Shown: positions 10,475-24,807 of the stretch, piece by piece
Numbering within the stretch: the stretch's first letter is position 1
Layout of the letters: every line of letters begins with the position of its first letter
Assembly: GCF_042477335.2 (NCBI RefSeq)
Contig: NC_091255.1
Span: 36,310,501-36,374,500 of the forward strand
Direction of reading: 5' to 3'
Length of the DNA: 64,000 nt
DNA from: Ovis canadensis
Lineage: Eukaryota > Chordata > Mammalia > Artiodactyla > Bovidae
The notes under the pieces: generated by a model
What the model was told of the DNA's origin: nothing
The model's input: the letters and a program-made list of their open reading frames with translations, nothing else
Databases searched by the model: none
Program-made: the position numbers and the translations under genes

Positions 10475-10487
10475 GTTGCTTAGCAAC
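10475..10487. promoter_or_regulatory. X-box-like palindrome upstream of BORCS6
   Basis: GTTGCT-T-AGCAAC is a perfect 6+1+6 inverted repeat resembling RFX-bound X-boxes. It is about 340 bp upstream of the BORCS6 start codon, in the same CpG-rich stretch. Function is inferred from motif only. Confidence 0.5.
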
Positions 10488-10868
10488 CGCTTCTGGAGAA
10501 CGAACCAGAATTGGGGAACCAGAATTGGGTTTCCTAAAAGAGATTCTTGGGATGAAAGTAGCATATCCTGCTTGGACCGTCGGGATTGAATCGCACCTTA
10601 GTTGATTAGGATGGAACCAGAATTCTCATTTGCTCCTCTGTTCTCTTGTCTCCTGCCCCCTCCACCAGGTTTTGAGTGTCTCCTCTTGGAGGATGGTGTG
10701 TGATTTTGCCACTAGGTAGAACATTCAATTAGTTAATAGCCCTTAAGGTCAGAGCCCTGGTACCATTCTGATCTCTTCTCTTCCTTCTCTTCTCACTGGT
10801 CCTGCCATAGAGGCACTGGTCTTCTCACTGTTCCTGTGACAAGACAGACATGCTGCCGCCTCAAGGAT

Positions 10869-10901
10869 TTACATTTGCTCTTGCAAATGTAAGAGCAAAT
10901 G
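10869..10901. repeat. Two overlapping inverted repeats (alternative hairpins)
   Basis: TTACATTTGC (10869-10878) pairs with GCAAATGTAA (10883-10892) around a TCTT loop. Overlapping it, CATTTGCTCTT (10872-10882) pairs perfectly with AAGAGCAAATG (10891-10901) around an 8-nt loop. The two hairpins are mutually exclusive. The structure ends exactly where the BORCS6 duplicate begins. Confidence 0.85.
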
Positions 10902-10995
10902 GGTGGCAGCTCGCGCCCCAAAAGTTCTCTGCCTCTTCCTCCTCGGACAGTCGGAGGCCTGAGGGCCGCTCAGAGGGCGTTTGCCCCGGGACGTC
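10901..10995 (-). pseudogene. 95-bp duplicate of BORCS6 coding sequence
   Basis: This stretch matches 9964-10058 inside BORCS6 (codons about 27-58) over 95 bp with no gaps and 4 mismatches by my count, in the same orientation, offset 937 bp. The source is coding while the copy lies upstream of the gene promoter with no start or continuing frame that would make BORCS6 protein. There is no poly(A) and no target-site duplication, so it is not a retrocopy. It looks like a short, fairly recent DNA-level dispersed duplication. Confidence 0.9.
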
Positions 10996-11046
10996 ATCCC
11001 CTCGGTCCACCCCTTTTTTTGAGGCCGATTCCACAAAGTATATTAA

Positions 11047-11475
11047 AGGTCCGTATAGTCAAAGCTATGGTTTTTCCAGTAGTAATGCACAGATGTGAGT
11101 TGGACCATAAAGAAGGCTGAGTGCCAAAGAACTGATGCTTTTGAATTGTGGTGCTGGGGAAGGCTCTTTGAGTCCCTTGGGCCGCAAGATCAAACCAAAC
11201 AATCCTAAAGGAATATTCAGACCTGAATATTCATTGGAAGGACTGATGCTGAAGCTGAAGCTCCAATACTTTGGCCACCTGATGTAAGACTCTGATGCTG
11301 GGGAAGACTGAAGCAAAAAGAGGGTAGCAGAGGATGAGATAGATAGCATCAGGGATTCAGTGGACATGAATCTGAGCAAACTGGGAGATAGTGGAGGACA
11401 GAGGAACCTGGTGTGCTGCAGGTAAACTCTTTACTGGGGTTGCAAAGAGTCAGACATGACTTAGTGACTGAACAA
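11047..11475 (+). mobile_element. BovB LINE 3' fragment
   Basis: Contains sequence for the end of the BovB ORF (GCTATGGTTTTTCCAGTAG; GAGTTGGACCATAAAGAAGG) and the 3' blocks CATTGGAAGGACTGATGCTG and TACTTTGGCCACCTGATG, ending TGCAAAGAGTCAGACATGAC at about 11450. It is diverged and has internal deletions. Confidence 0.85.
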
Positions 11476-11479
11476 CTAC

Positions 11480-11999
11480 AAAGAAAAATGTTCACCTTTT
11501 TCCTCCTTCAAGTAGTTTTTCAAACATCTTTTTAGTGAGGCCTCCCCTTACAATCTGTTTACAACTGCAACCACTTTTTGCAAGCTTCCTGAGTTGAGGA
11601 TTTTTTTTTTCTCGTTTATTCACCCCTCAGCCTCTAGAACAGTACCTGGGCTGCAGAGAGCACTCAGTAACTATTGTCAGATGAATAAATCTTAACCAAA
11701 ATTATAACTACACCAGAAGGATGTAGGGACAGAAAACGCCCTTGTTTCTGGTGGCAGTGGAGTGAAAGAATGAAATACTTACATTTTGTATCAGGAAAAT
11801 GATAGATAAAGCCTAAAACTGAAAATGTAAAGAGGTAGTGACAGAAGCATGTGATTTGGAGATACAAAGTAAATACCAAAAACAAAGCAAAACTGTAAAA
11901 GGATTTGTCTCTGGGGAGAGAGAAATGGGAAGACTGTTGGTTTTTCATTTTCTTAAGCCCTATACTGTCCTTCAATTATTTTAATCTGTGCGCATATGT
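11480..11999. other. Spacer, nothing recognised
   Basis: AT-rich intergenic sequence. A part near 11620-11690 (CAGTACCTGGGCTGCAGAGAGCACTCAGTAACTATTG, split by decay) resembles the 3' end of an old L2. No gene seen. Confidence 0.4.
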
Positions 12000-12455
12000 A
12001 GTGGGTTGCATGGTAGCCCCCTAAAAGATATGTCAGTGTCTTAACCTCTGGAAGCAATGAATGCAGTGTTTTTTGGAAAAAGGGTCTTTGCAGATATAAT
12101 TACAGATTGTGAATAACATTATCCTGGATTATCTAGGTGAGCCATAAATCAAATTGCTAGTGTTCTTTTAAGACAGAGGAGAGAAAGGCAAAGAAAGGAA
12201 GGCTGTGTGAAGACAGAAGCAGAGCTTGGAGTGATGTAGCCACAAGCCATGAAGTGCCTGGAGTCACATGAAGATGGAAAAGGCAAGGAAGGATTTTCCC
12301 CTAGAGGCATATATGGGAAGGTGGTGCTACTGACACCTTGATCATGGACTTCTGGCCTCCAGAACTGTCAGAGAATCCATTTCTGCTGTTTAAAACCACC
12401 CAGTTTTGTGGTAATTTGTTACAGTAGCCCTAGGAATTGAATATAGCCCGAGTAT
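12000..12455 (+). mobile_element. Solo LTR of MaLR type (MLT1-like), fossil
   Basis: The stretch begins near GTTGCATGGTAGCCCCCTAA and contains GGGTCTTTGCAGATATAATTA, CTGGCCTCCAGAACTGTCAG and TTTAAAACCACCCAGTTTTG, ending near CAGTAGCCCTAGGAATTGAA. These blocks in this order are those of MLT1-class MaLR LTRs, an ERVL-related family. It is a solitary, old, diverged LTR, probably predating the eutherian radiation, with no internal region seen. Confidence 0.7.
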
Positions 12456-12657
12456 CTGAGATGAAATAAAAATAAGAAACTTTATTGATGTTCTACACCA
12501 CATGGCTTAAGAGTACAAAAAATAAACATGCAGAAAAAGCACTAGGTGAAACTCAACACCTATTCATGCTTCAAAAAACACCCAACCCTTAATGAACTAG
12601 GAAGAGCCCAGGCCTTCCTTAACCTAATAGAAGACATGTATCAAGAACTTATAGCAA

Positions 12658-12790
12658 GAGATTTCCCTGACAGTCCAGTGGTTAGGACTCCAAGCTTCCA
12701 CTGCAAGGGGAATGGGTTTGTCCCTGGTCAGGGAAACTCAAGATCGTGCATGCTGCTCTGGGTGGCCAAAACAAAAGAACAAAACCTATA
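12658..12790 (+). mobile_element. CHR-type tRNA SINE
   Basis: ATTTCCCTGACAGTCCAGTGG, GTTAGGACTCCAAGCTTCCAC and CCCTGGTCAGGGAAACTCAAG match the CHR-type SINEs shared by ruminants and cetaceans. Its open frame is spurious. Confidence 0.75.
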
Positions 12791-13310
12791 GGAGGCACCA
12801 TATTGCAAGCATCATACATAGCAGTGAAACCTTAGGTCAGGAACAAGACACCATCAGCTTCTATTTACTCCTATGCTAAATCCTCACCAGAGCAGAAAAA
12901 CAAACCAAAAAGACAACTTTAATTGCTCCTAGGTCAGCAAGACTGACCCAGGAAAGGGAAAGATTAGAGGTCAACTAAGAGGGAGTAATAGAAGGTGGGT
13001 GGAGATGGTTGGTGATGGCTGATGTGCAGGCATAGCAGAGTAGAGCCAGGTCCCCAGCATCCCCAGGCCTGGGAGCCAGAGCAGGGGAAAGGAAAGATGT
13101 GGAAGTAGGATGGTTGGGAGCTGACCAGATGAGGTTAGAGCTGAGAGGTTGCTGTCAGTGCTGAGGGGTGTTCCCAGGGGTGATGATGCAGTGCCCACCC
13201 CACTGCCCAGCATGGGCAACTCCCTCGCCTCCTCCCCACAGGTGATGACTTCCTTCACAGCAGTCTCCACATGTAAACATCTACACTCATCAGTACAAAA
13301 AGCTTCAGCC
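12791..13310. other. AURKB downstream flank
   Basis: Unclassified sequence between the SINE and the AURKB poly(A) signal. No gene seen. Confidence 0.4.
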
Positions 13311-13316
13311 TTTATT
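13311..13316 (-). terminator. AURKB: AURKB poly(A) signal (AATAAA)
   Basis: On the minus strand AATAAA lies 108 nt past the AURKB stop codon, giving a short 3' UTR of about 130 nt. Confidence 0.75.
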
Positions 13317-13423
13317 AAATAAAGAGGATGTAGAAGACAGATGCAGAAACAGACTTGGGACCCCCCTCCTCCTGACTACACATATACAGACACAGACACA
13401 ACTGAGAAAAGGACAGGGACATT

Positions 13424-17231
<3,808 letters not shown>

Positions 17232-17620
17232 CCGTAGAGGGAAAGGGGGAAGGAACTGGGCAGAGAAGAGAAATAGAGCCGTGAGAAGCAAAAACAAAAA
17301 AAAAGGAGAGAGAGTGAGGGGTCGGATCGATCTAGCCGGAAGTGTTTGCCTGGGTTGGGGGGGGGGGGCGAGTTGCTGGTGAAAGGGAGCAAGTCCAAAA
17401 GCTGGCTTCATCAGAGAGCATCCCCGCACTCGCCTCTCCGCCCCCACCCTGCTACCGGCCTCACTCCCTTCCAGGACCCTTTCTCCACCCTAGAGCAACC
17501 AACCTGCCGGATCACCTGGCCTCTCCCGGAGCAAGAATCCCGAAAGAAACCCGTGGTGCCTTGACCGCTGGCAACAACTGAATCCGTCCGGCCGCGCCTC
17601 CTCACCCCCGCCGAGGTCCT

Positions 17621-17716
17621 TTCAAATCTCCCGCCCGGGTCCCATTGGCTGAGCCTGCCGCCCATGCCCAATTCTCATTGGCTAATTATCCCATGACGTA
17701 GCTCCAGAGGCCCAAT
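17621..17716 (-). promoter_or_regulatory. AURKB: AURKB cell-cycle promoter: CDE/CHR, CCAAT boxes, CRE
   Basis: Read on the minus strand, the promoter has CCAAT cores (ATTGG on plus at 17677-17681 and 17644-17648, 33 bp apart), a CRE-like TACGTCA (17694-17700), then GGGCGGG (17630-17636) followed by TTTGAA (17621-17626). The last two form the CDE/CHR pair that recruits DREAM in G0/G1 and B-MYB/FOXM1-MuvB in G2/M. NF-Y sites about 33 bp apart upstream of a CHR are the classic layout of G2/M genes. An opposite-orientation CCAAT lies at 17712-17716. Confidence 0.85.
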
Positions 17717-17867
17717 GGAAAAGGCGGAATGAGAGCCGGGGCAACCAGGGTTTTAACTTGGGAAAAGTTTTCCTCAAGCCTCGAATAGTCTTACTGGTGT
17801 TTTGTTTTTAAAATTTAAGTCATCAATATAACCTGGAATTTATTCTTGTGTATATGTATGAACTGGA

Positions 17868-18060
17868 CTTCTCTGGTAGCTCAGCGATGAAGAAACCTCC
17901 TGCCAAAGCAGGAGACGCGAGCTCGACTCCCTGTCGGGGCGATCCCCTGGAGTAGGACACGGCAACCCACTCCAGTATTCTTTTCTGGGAAATCCCATGG
18001 ACAGAGGAGCCTGGCAGTCCATGGGGTCGCAAAGAGTCGGACATGACTGAGCGAAAAGAG
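17868..18060 (+). mobile_element. Bov-tA SINE
   Basis: A near-complete element: tRNA-like head TTCTCTGGTAGCTCAGCG to CTCGACTCCCTGTCGGGG, middle ACCCACTCCAGTATTC, tail GGGGTCGCAAAGAGTCGGAC. The tRNA-like head is SINE-derived, not a tRNA gene. Confidence 0.9.
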
Positions 18061-18567
18061 AGAGAGAGAGAAAAAAAAAGCAACTAGGTTTTCTTCCATG
18101 AGCCAATCCATCTCCTTCCCTAATTCACTAAGTTACGAGTTTTGGTATTTGCTGTCATAAGCATACTAACCGATACGCATCTACAGATCTAGAGAGTTAA
18201 CAGTTATTTGGGTTGAATGATGCGATACTGACAATCATCTGACCCACAGAAAACACTAATTTCACATGATTCAACCCAATGTAAATTAAATAAATCCAAA
18301 TGAGTTTCTACATCAGTTCACAACGCTTTTGGCTGCAAGTAACAGGAAACTCAGTTACCAATGGCACACACAACAGACATCTATTTTCTCTTCCACAACA
18401 ATAAATCAGAAAGTAGGTAGCTGGCTCAGGAACTGAACAATGTAAGAGGTCTGCATTGACCTCTTCTGTGATTCTCTTAACATTCCCCTTCCGACTTCAA
18501 GGTGAATGCCAACTGTCTCTGTTTCTTTTAACAGAAAAAGCAGAAGGCTTCTAAAAGTCCTCATATA

Positions 18568-18660
18568 GGAATTCCTTGGTGGTCCAGTGGTTAGGACTCA
18601 ATGCTCTCACTGCTGTGGGCCAGGGTTAAACCCTGGTGGGGAAACTAAGATCCCCAGAAG
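18568..18660 (+). mobile_element. CHR-type tRNA SINE
   Basis: AGGAATTCCTTGGTGGTCCAG, TGGTTAGGACTCAATGC and GGGAAACTAAGATCCC match the CHR-type SINE. It abuts a minus-strand Bov-tA copy. Confidence 0.75.
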
Positions 18661-18679
18661 CCACACGTTGGGGCCCAAC

Positions 18680-18815
18680 TCTTGGTGACCCGATGGGCCA
18701 TAGCCCACAGGCTCCTCTGTTCATGGGATTTCCCAGGAAAGAATACTGGAGTGGGTTGCCATGTCCTGCTGCAGGGGATCCCCGGGACAGGGAGTCCAAC
18801 TCCCGTCTCCTGCTG
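18680..18815 (-). mobile_element. Bov-tA SINE, partial
   Basis: Reverse-oriented GGCTCCTCTGTTCATGGG, AAGAATACTGGAGTGGG and CAGGGGATCCCCGGGACAG blocks. Confidence 0.8.
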
Positions 18816-19702
18816 TGTGGGCCTTCCCTATCACATGACTACTGCAAAGGCAGCTGACAAAGTAACTTTGTCTTCCAGCCGCTACAGTTAGAGCAGCTAG
18901 GGGCCACAGTGGTAGCCTCAGGTAGCCAGCCACAGCTACCTGCAGCGGTAGAAACTGCAGGGTGCCACAGTTGTTTACAGGTTTATTGTTGGGAGCCCAT
19001 GATTTTTTAAAAGTTGTAAATCTGTGCATGATGTGTCTCTAGAGATTTGATGAATATGGCCACCAGTGAAAAAAGCATTTTGCTTCTGGAAATGTGATGC
19101 TGTTTTCACTCAGGGTCAGCCCAACACCACTTCCCAGAATCAGAGATCCCATTTCAATTTCAGTGCCTTAGAGTTTTTTAGTGCCACATATAGAGTGACT
19201 AGCTAATAAAGAGCTTTAGAAAAATCCTATCACTTGCAGTATACTTTATCCCTCATAACCTAGTGAAAGACTTTTCTAGAGCCTGTCAGGGACCTTGTGC
19301 ATGGGTGGGATATCCCTGATGGATCCCCATACAGTTTCTCTGTCCATTGGAGTCTTTAAATTCCCCCTGCACATTACATCAGAAGACATCTGGCCTTTCA
19401 GAAATAGTTGATGGGCCACCACAAAATTGAGATTTGTGTTATTCATAAAACACGAAGCAAAACAAAACCTATCTGCTCTGGCAGCTAGGCAACCATCAGC
19501 TGCCTGTTCAAGTTAGTGAACAGAATCTCCATTATTTACCCCAGTGCTTCGCAAATGATCAGTAGGGAAGAACCATTTTTAATTATTTGCAATCTATCAC
19601 AAATTGATGCTTTTACAACTTACATTAAAAATAAATTCCTTGAAAAAGTATAAAAAATATAAAAATTACAAGAAGACATATCTTTTGGTTGTAACTAGTA
19701 TT
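18816..19702. other. Spacer, nothing recognised
   Basis: AT-rich intergenic sequence upstream of AURKB with no gene or clear repeat that I can name. Confidence 0.4.
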
Positions 19703-19825
19703 TATAATGGCAATCCACTTCAGTATTCTTGCCTGCAGAATCCCCCATAGACAGAAGAGCTCTGCAGGCTACAGTCCATGGGGTTGCAAAGAGTTGGATA
19801 CGACTGATCGACTACGCACAGTATA
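19703..19825 (+). mobile_element. Bov-tA SINE, 3' part
   Basis: AATCCACTTCAGTATTCTTG, CAGTCCATGGGGTTGCAAAG and GTTGGATACGACTGATCG are Bov-tA blocks. Confidence 0.75.
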
Positions 19826-19980
19826 GCACAGTATTTATAAAAGTACTCTGACAAATGCTGTAACAGTTTTAAAAATACCTAACTCTCAAATTCTCTACTC
19901 ATCCTGAACCTGAAAGTAATATTTCACGAAGTGGCACCAGTCTGTGGACCACAGTGAGTACCACCAATCTGCCTCCAGTG

Positions 19981-21929
19981 CAGTTCAGTTCAGTTCAGTC
20001 GCTCAGTTGTGTCCGACTCTTTGCGACCCCATGCATTGCAGCACGCCAGGCCTCCCTGTCCATCACCAATTCCCAGAGTTCACCCAAACTCATGTCCATC
20101 GAGTTGGTGATGCCATCCAGCCATCTCATCCTCTGTCGTCCCCTTCTCCTCCTGCCCCCAATTCCTCCCAGCATCAGGGTCTTTTCCAATGAGTCAACTC
20201 TTCGCATGAGGTGGCCAAAGTATTGGGAGTTTCAGCTTCAGCATCAGTCCTTCCAATGAACACCCAAGACTGATCTCCTTTAGAATGGATTGGTTGGATC
20301 TCCTTGCAGTCCAAGGGAGTCTCAGGAGTCTTCTCCAACACCACAGTTCAAAAGCATCAATTCTTCAGCGCTCAGCTTTCTTCACTGTCCAACTCTCACA
20401 TCCATACACGACCACTGGAAAAACCATAACCTTGACTAGATGGACCTTTGTTGGCAAAGTAATGTCTCTGCTTTTCAATATGCTATCTAGGTTGGTCATA
20501 ACTTTCCTTCCAAGGAGTAAGCGTCTTTTAATGTCATGGCTGCAATCACCATCTGCAGTGATTTTGGAGCCCCCCAAAATAAAGTCTGACACTGTTTCCA
20601 CTGTTTCCCCATCTATTTCCCATGAAGTGATGGGACCAGCTGCCATGATCTTCGTTTTCTGAATGTTGAGCTTTAAGCCAACTTTTTCACTCTCCTCTTT
20701 CACTTTCATCAAGAGGCTTTTGAGTTCCTCTTCACTTTCTGCCATAAGGGGGGTGTCATCTGCGTATCTGACATTATTGATAATTCTCCCAGCAATCTTG
20801 ATTCCAGCTTGTGCTTCTTCCAGCCCAGCATTTCTCATGATGTACTCTGCATTGAAGTTAAATAAGCAGGGTGACAATATATAGACTTGACATACTCCTT
20901 TTCCTAATTGGAACCAGTCTGTTGGTCCATGCCCAGTTCTAACTGTTGCTTCCTGACCTGCATACACGGTTCTTAAGAGGCAGGTCAGGTGGTCTGGTAC
21001 TCCCATCTCTTTCAGAATTTTCCACAGTTGGTTGTGATCCACACAGTCAAAGGCTTTGGCATAGCCAATAAAGCAGAAATACATGTTTTTCTGGAACCCT
21101 CTTGCTTTTTTGATGATCCAGCGGATGTTGGCAATTTGATCTCTGGTTCCTCTGCCTTTTCTAAAACCAGCTTGAACATCTGAAAGTTCACAGTTCACGT
21201 ATTGCTGAGCCTGGCTTGGAGAATTTTGTGCATTACTTGACTAGCGTGTGAGATGAGTGCAATTGTGTAGTAGTCTGAGCATTCTTTGGCATTGCCTTTC
21301 TTAGGGAGTGGAATGAAAACTGACCTTTTCCAGTCCTGTGACCACTCCTGAGTTTTCCAAATTTGCTGCCATATTGAGTGCAGCACTTTCACAGCATCAT
21401 CTTTGAGCATTTGAAATAGCTCAACTGCAATTCCATCACCTCCACTAGCTTTATTCGTAGTGATGCTTCTTAAGGCCCACTTGACTTCACATTCCAGGAT
21501 GTCTGGCTCTAGGTGAGTGATCACCCCATCGTGATTATCTTGGTCATGAAAATCTTTTTTGTACAGTTCTTCTGTGTATTCTTGTCACCTCTTCTTGATA
21601 CCTTCTGCTTCTGTAAGGTCCATACCATTTCTGTCCTTTATCGAGCCCATCTTTGCATGAAATGTTCCCTTGGTGTCTCTAATTTTCTTGAAGAGATCTC
21701 TAGTCTTTTCCATTCTGTTGTTTTCCTCTATTTCTTTGCACTGATCACTGAGGAAGGCTTTCTTATCTCTCCTTGCTATTCTTTGGAACTCTGCATTCAG
21801 ACACTTGTATCTTTCCTTTTCTCCTTTTCTTTTTGCTTCTCTTCTTTTCACGGCTCTTTGTAAGGCTCCTCAGACAGCCATTTTGCTTTTTTGCATTTCT
21901 TTTTCTTGGGGATGGTCTTGATTCCTACA
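19981..21929 (-). mobile_element. BovB (RTE) LINE, 5'-truncated, 1.95 kb
   Basis: On the minus strand the element runs from endonuclease/RT linker sequence at 21929 to the 3' end at 19981 (terminal CTGAACTGAACTGAACTG). Translated pieces show RT motifs: [42 protein letters not shown] and the C-terminal [12 protein letters not shown]. The reading frame is split into at least three segments (21585-21851, 21195-21524, 20365-21198), so the copy is dead. BovB is the RTE family that entered ruminants by horizontal transfer. Confidence 0.95.
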
Positions 21930-22868
21930 AATTAAATACAAAATATTTTATTTAATACCCCTATGTTTTACTTCATGGAGAGAACATCAGAGATGATTAA
22001 AACCATTAAAAAAATGAACCAAATATAAGAACACGATAATTAAAACACACTTGATCTTTTAAAAAGAGAGAAAATGAAAGGAAAAAGAAAAATCGATTTT
22101 AGTTGAAAAATTAACAACCTTTTGGACAGCAGTACAGTTAGCTGTTCAGTTAAGGAACTCTTTGAACCCTGGAACTGGTGTTTCAGAAATTCATTTTGTA
22201 GACCAAATTCAGCAGAGGCAAAAAAAAAAAAGAATGTACATGGTACCATTTTAGATAATGAGAAAAAACAAAACCTCAGATAACAAGATAGCCAGAATGT
22301 CTAACTTCAGAATTGTTTAATGATTTACAGCATTGTCCTTGAATTCAGATGTTCTTTAAAATGATAACTACAAAGACAATAGAATTCTATTCTGATCACA
22401 ATGACAAGTGAAAATAATGGAGCACAAAATTATGAACACCACTGGCAAGTGGAACTTAAACCGCCAAAAATTAAATCACTCCTTTAAGAGGATTATGAAA
22501 AATCATTATTACTTTAAATTATTTATTATTGCTACTTTTTAATATAAAAATCATTTATTGCTCCAAAATATATTTTCTGAAGAAGAATTGGTGAGCAATT
22601 GAAGAGTTTCTGTGTTAAGATATCTAAAATATCTATGAGATTAAAGGTATTACTATTTTAATTGGTTGATTTGAAGGAAACGGTAAGATGAAAATAAAAG
22701 TTTCAAAATTTGTATTTTAGGAGAAAACTCAGATGCTTTAGGGAAAAAATAATTACAGAAACACTCAGGTTTCCATATTTTTCCATATAATAACACGATG
22801 CTCTTTTTTTTACCCCCCTCGGAAAAGGAATCTCACTTGAAAAGCTTATCCCACCGAAAATAACACTG
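21930..22868. other. AT-rich spacer before tRNA cluster 2
   Basis: Strongly AT-rich sequence without a recognisable gene. It ends at the AAAA (22857-22860) that serves as the terminator of the minus-strand tRNA-Trp. Confidence 0.45.
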
Positions 22869-22940
22869 TGACCCCGACGTGATTTGAACACGCAACCTTC
22901 TGATCTGGAGTCAGACGCGCTACCGTTGCGCCACGAGGCC
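22869..22940 (-). tRNA. tRNA-Trp (CCA)
   Basis: A 72-nt cloverleaf on the minus strand beginning GGCCTCGTGGCGCAACGG and ending GTCGGGGTCA, with anticodon CCA in CTGACTCCAGATCAG. The only difference from the gene at 6345 is G at position 2, making a G2:U71 wobble. The TTTT terminator is at 22857-22860. Confidence 0.97.
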
Positions 22941-23552
22941 TTCCCGAGGCCGCGTTTTGACGGTTCTCCTGAACAGATGCATCGTCATTATTAATCGGCA
23001 AGGTTTTATTCTTAGGCCCCACCCGGGTCTTTGTCGTGGTGGTTCTTTGAGCGGCCAGTGGGTTGGACGCGCGCTCACTGCGGGATTAACCATCCTAACG
23101 AATCGTGGCTAGGGGCACTTGGTTTAAGGCTCAGTTCTTCAACTTCGGTGCACGTTGTCTTCGGTTACTCAACAGAGAAAAGATTTCATGTATTTGAGAT
23201 TTATTTCTGGAGTTTCCGGGGCTAATAAAGTGTCGGTGCACAACTGGCGCCCTAGACAAATCTTAGATTTGATCTCGGCTCTTCCTTTACTTGGCCTCTC
23301 TTGACTTTGGTTTCTATCTGGGTATAATCACACAGTCTCTAGCGTGGTGACTGCAGAGCATTGGCGGTGCCCAGAGCCAAGCGCCGCTCACACGTAGGTG
23401 CGTCGTACACCACACCCGTTATTTCTATGTTCTCGTCGCTTTCGTCCTTCCCTCGGCCCAGGTCCTAATTCAGTTCCAGTTTTGGATCACTGAAACCAGG
23501 ACCCTGTAGATCTAACTATTAAGGAATTGCGGGAAGCCGGGTCCAATGTGCA
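22941..23552. other. Spacer inside tRNA cluster 2
   Basis: GC-moderate, CpG-containing unique sequence between Trp and Gly tRNA genes. The 64-codon frame at 23031-23225 has no recognisable product. Confidence 0.45.
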
Positions 23553-23624
23553 GCGTTGGTGGTATAGTGGTGAGCATAGCTGCCTTCCAAGCAGTTGACC
23601 CGGGTTCGATTCCCGGCCAACGCA
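23553..23624 (+). tRNA. tRNA-Gly (TCC)
   Basis: A 72-nt cloverleaf beginning GCGTTGGTGGTATAGTGG. The anticodon TCC is at 23586-23588, the B box GGTTCGATTCC, and it ends CCAACGCA. A TTTTTT terminator starts at 23631. It is the only plus-strand gene of cluster 2. Confidence 0.97.
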
Positions 23625-24016
23625 AAGTTATTTTTTCTCTCTCTCTTTTTTTAAAGATCACTCATGAATTACACTGGTGCAGTTATCTTCTGCCTCCCTT
23701 CTTGTGTTTGTTAAATTATCGTCAACTAAACGTATCTAATAACCTTACTGAACGGTGAGGATAATGGCTCATAAACGTATTGAATGGAGAGAACAATTAA
23801 TTTAGCCGCACATTTAAAATGCAAGTTACTTGAAATAAAACATAAACTTGAAATTTAGAATGTGAGTTTGTGAGTCAGGACAAACCATTCCTCTTCTGCT
23901 TTTCTTTTTCTTCCAGTCTTCTTTTTATCTCCATCCCATGACTCGGGACAGGTACTTCAGAAATAAACAGATTTTAACGGCTGTAAAAAACAACGGACAA
24001 AACAGGATATATACTC

Positions 24017-24088
24017 CTCCCCGTCGGGGAATCGAACCCCGGTCTCCCGCGTGACAGGCGGGGATACTCACCACTATACTAACGAGGA
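24017..24088 (-). tRNA. tRNA-Asp (GTC)
   Basis: A 72-nt cloverleaf on the minus strand beginning TCCTCGTTAGTATAGTGG, with anticodon GTC in CGCCTGTCACGCG and B box GGTTCGATTCC. The discriminator is G. A TTTT terminator lies just downstream near 24000. Confidence 0.97.
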
Positions 24089-24389
24089 GTGAGCTACAGT
24101 AAACCTACTCCAAATCCTTGATCTGTATTTACCGAGCTCAGCGTGCCAAGGGCGAAGTTCCTGGGTGGGGATGCTGTCCTTCCGTTCACTAAGCTATGCT
24201 AACCAAATTCTATGCACGTTCTAGACGATAACTGAATGAGAGTCCCCAGAAGGGCGAAAACATGAAGGTGTTACCGAGACACAGACCTCCAAGGCTGCAG
24301 AGACCTGAATTCTGACAGTCCTTGGTCTCTCCCAGACATAACTGAATAGGTCTCAACCCGTTTCACTACCTGTCATCCACTGCTACAAG

Positions 24390-24515
24390 TTGACGGGCAT
24401 GGCAACCCACTCCAGTATTCTTGCCTGGAGAATCCCATGGACAGAGGAGCCTGTGGGCTACAGTCCATGAGGTCGCAAAGAGTCGGACATGACTGAACGA
24501 CTTCTTCACTTCATT
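24390..24515 (+). mobile_element. Bov-tA SINE, 3' part
   Basis: CAACCCACTCCAGTATTCTT, GAATCCCATGGACAGAGG and GAGGTCGCAAAGAGTCGG blocks. Confidence 0.8.
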
Positions 24516-24807
24516 AAACCGCAACCAGGCTCTCGCGGTCGAGGAGTGGCACCAAGCTGGATGGGGCGGGGGGTCGGCAGAAAGCGAGTGCTTGCCCAAG
24601 TTCGGAGGTGCCTTTCCTCTTCCCGGGACACTGAGGACTGTGCACTGTGAGCCCATTCCTGACACCCGAGTGTCTACTCAGAACAAAAGAGCTGCCTGCA
24701 CACTTTGAAGCGCTCAGTTCACTCGGATCCCTTTCCAACCCAGCCTCAGTGGCCTTCCAAGTGAGAATCACATTGGGGCGTTCTTAGGTCTGCAAAACCT
24801 AAATGCC

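Noticed and set aside
17868-17940. tRNA-like sequence with GGTAGCTCAGCG and CTCGACTCCC
   Set aside because: It is the head of a Bov-tA SINE; no proper acceptor or anticodon arm, and the rest of the SINE follows directly.
20365-21198. 277-codon frame as a host reverse-transcriptase gene
   Set aside because: It is part of a truncated, frame-broken BovB LINE, not a host gene or a retrovirus.
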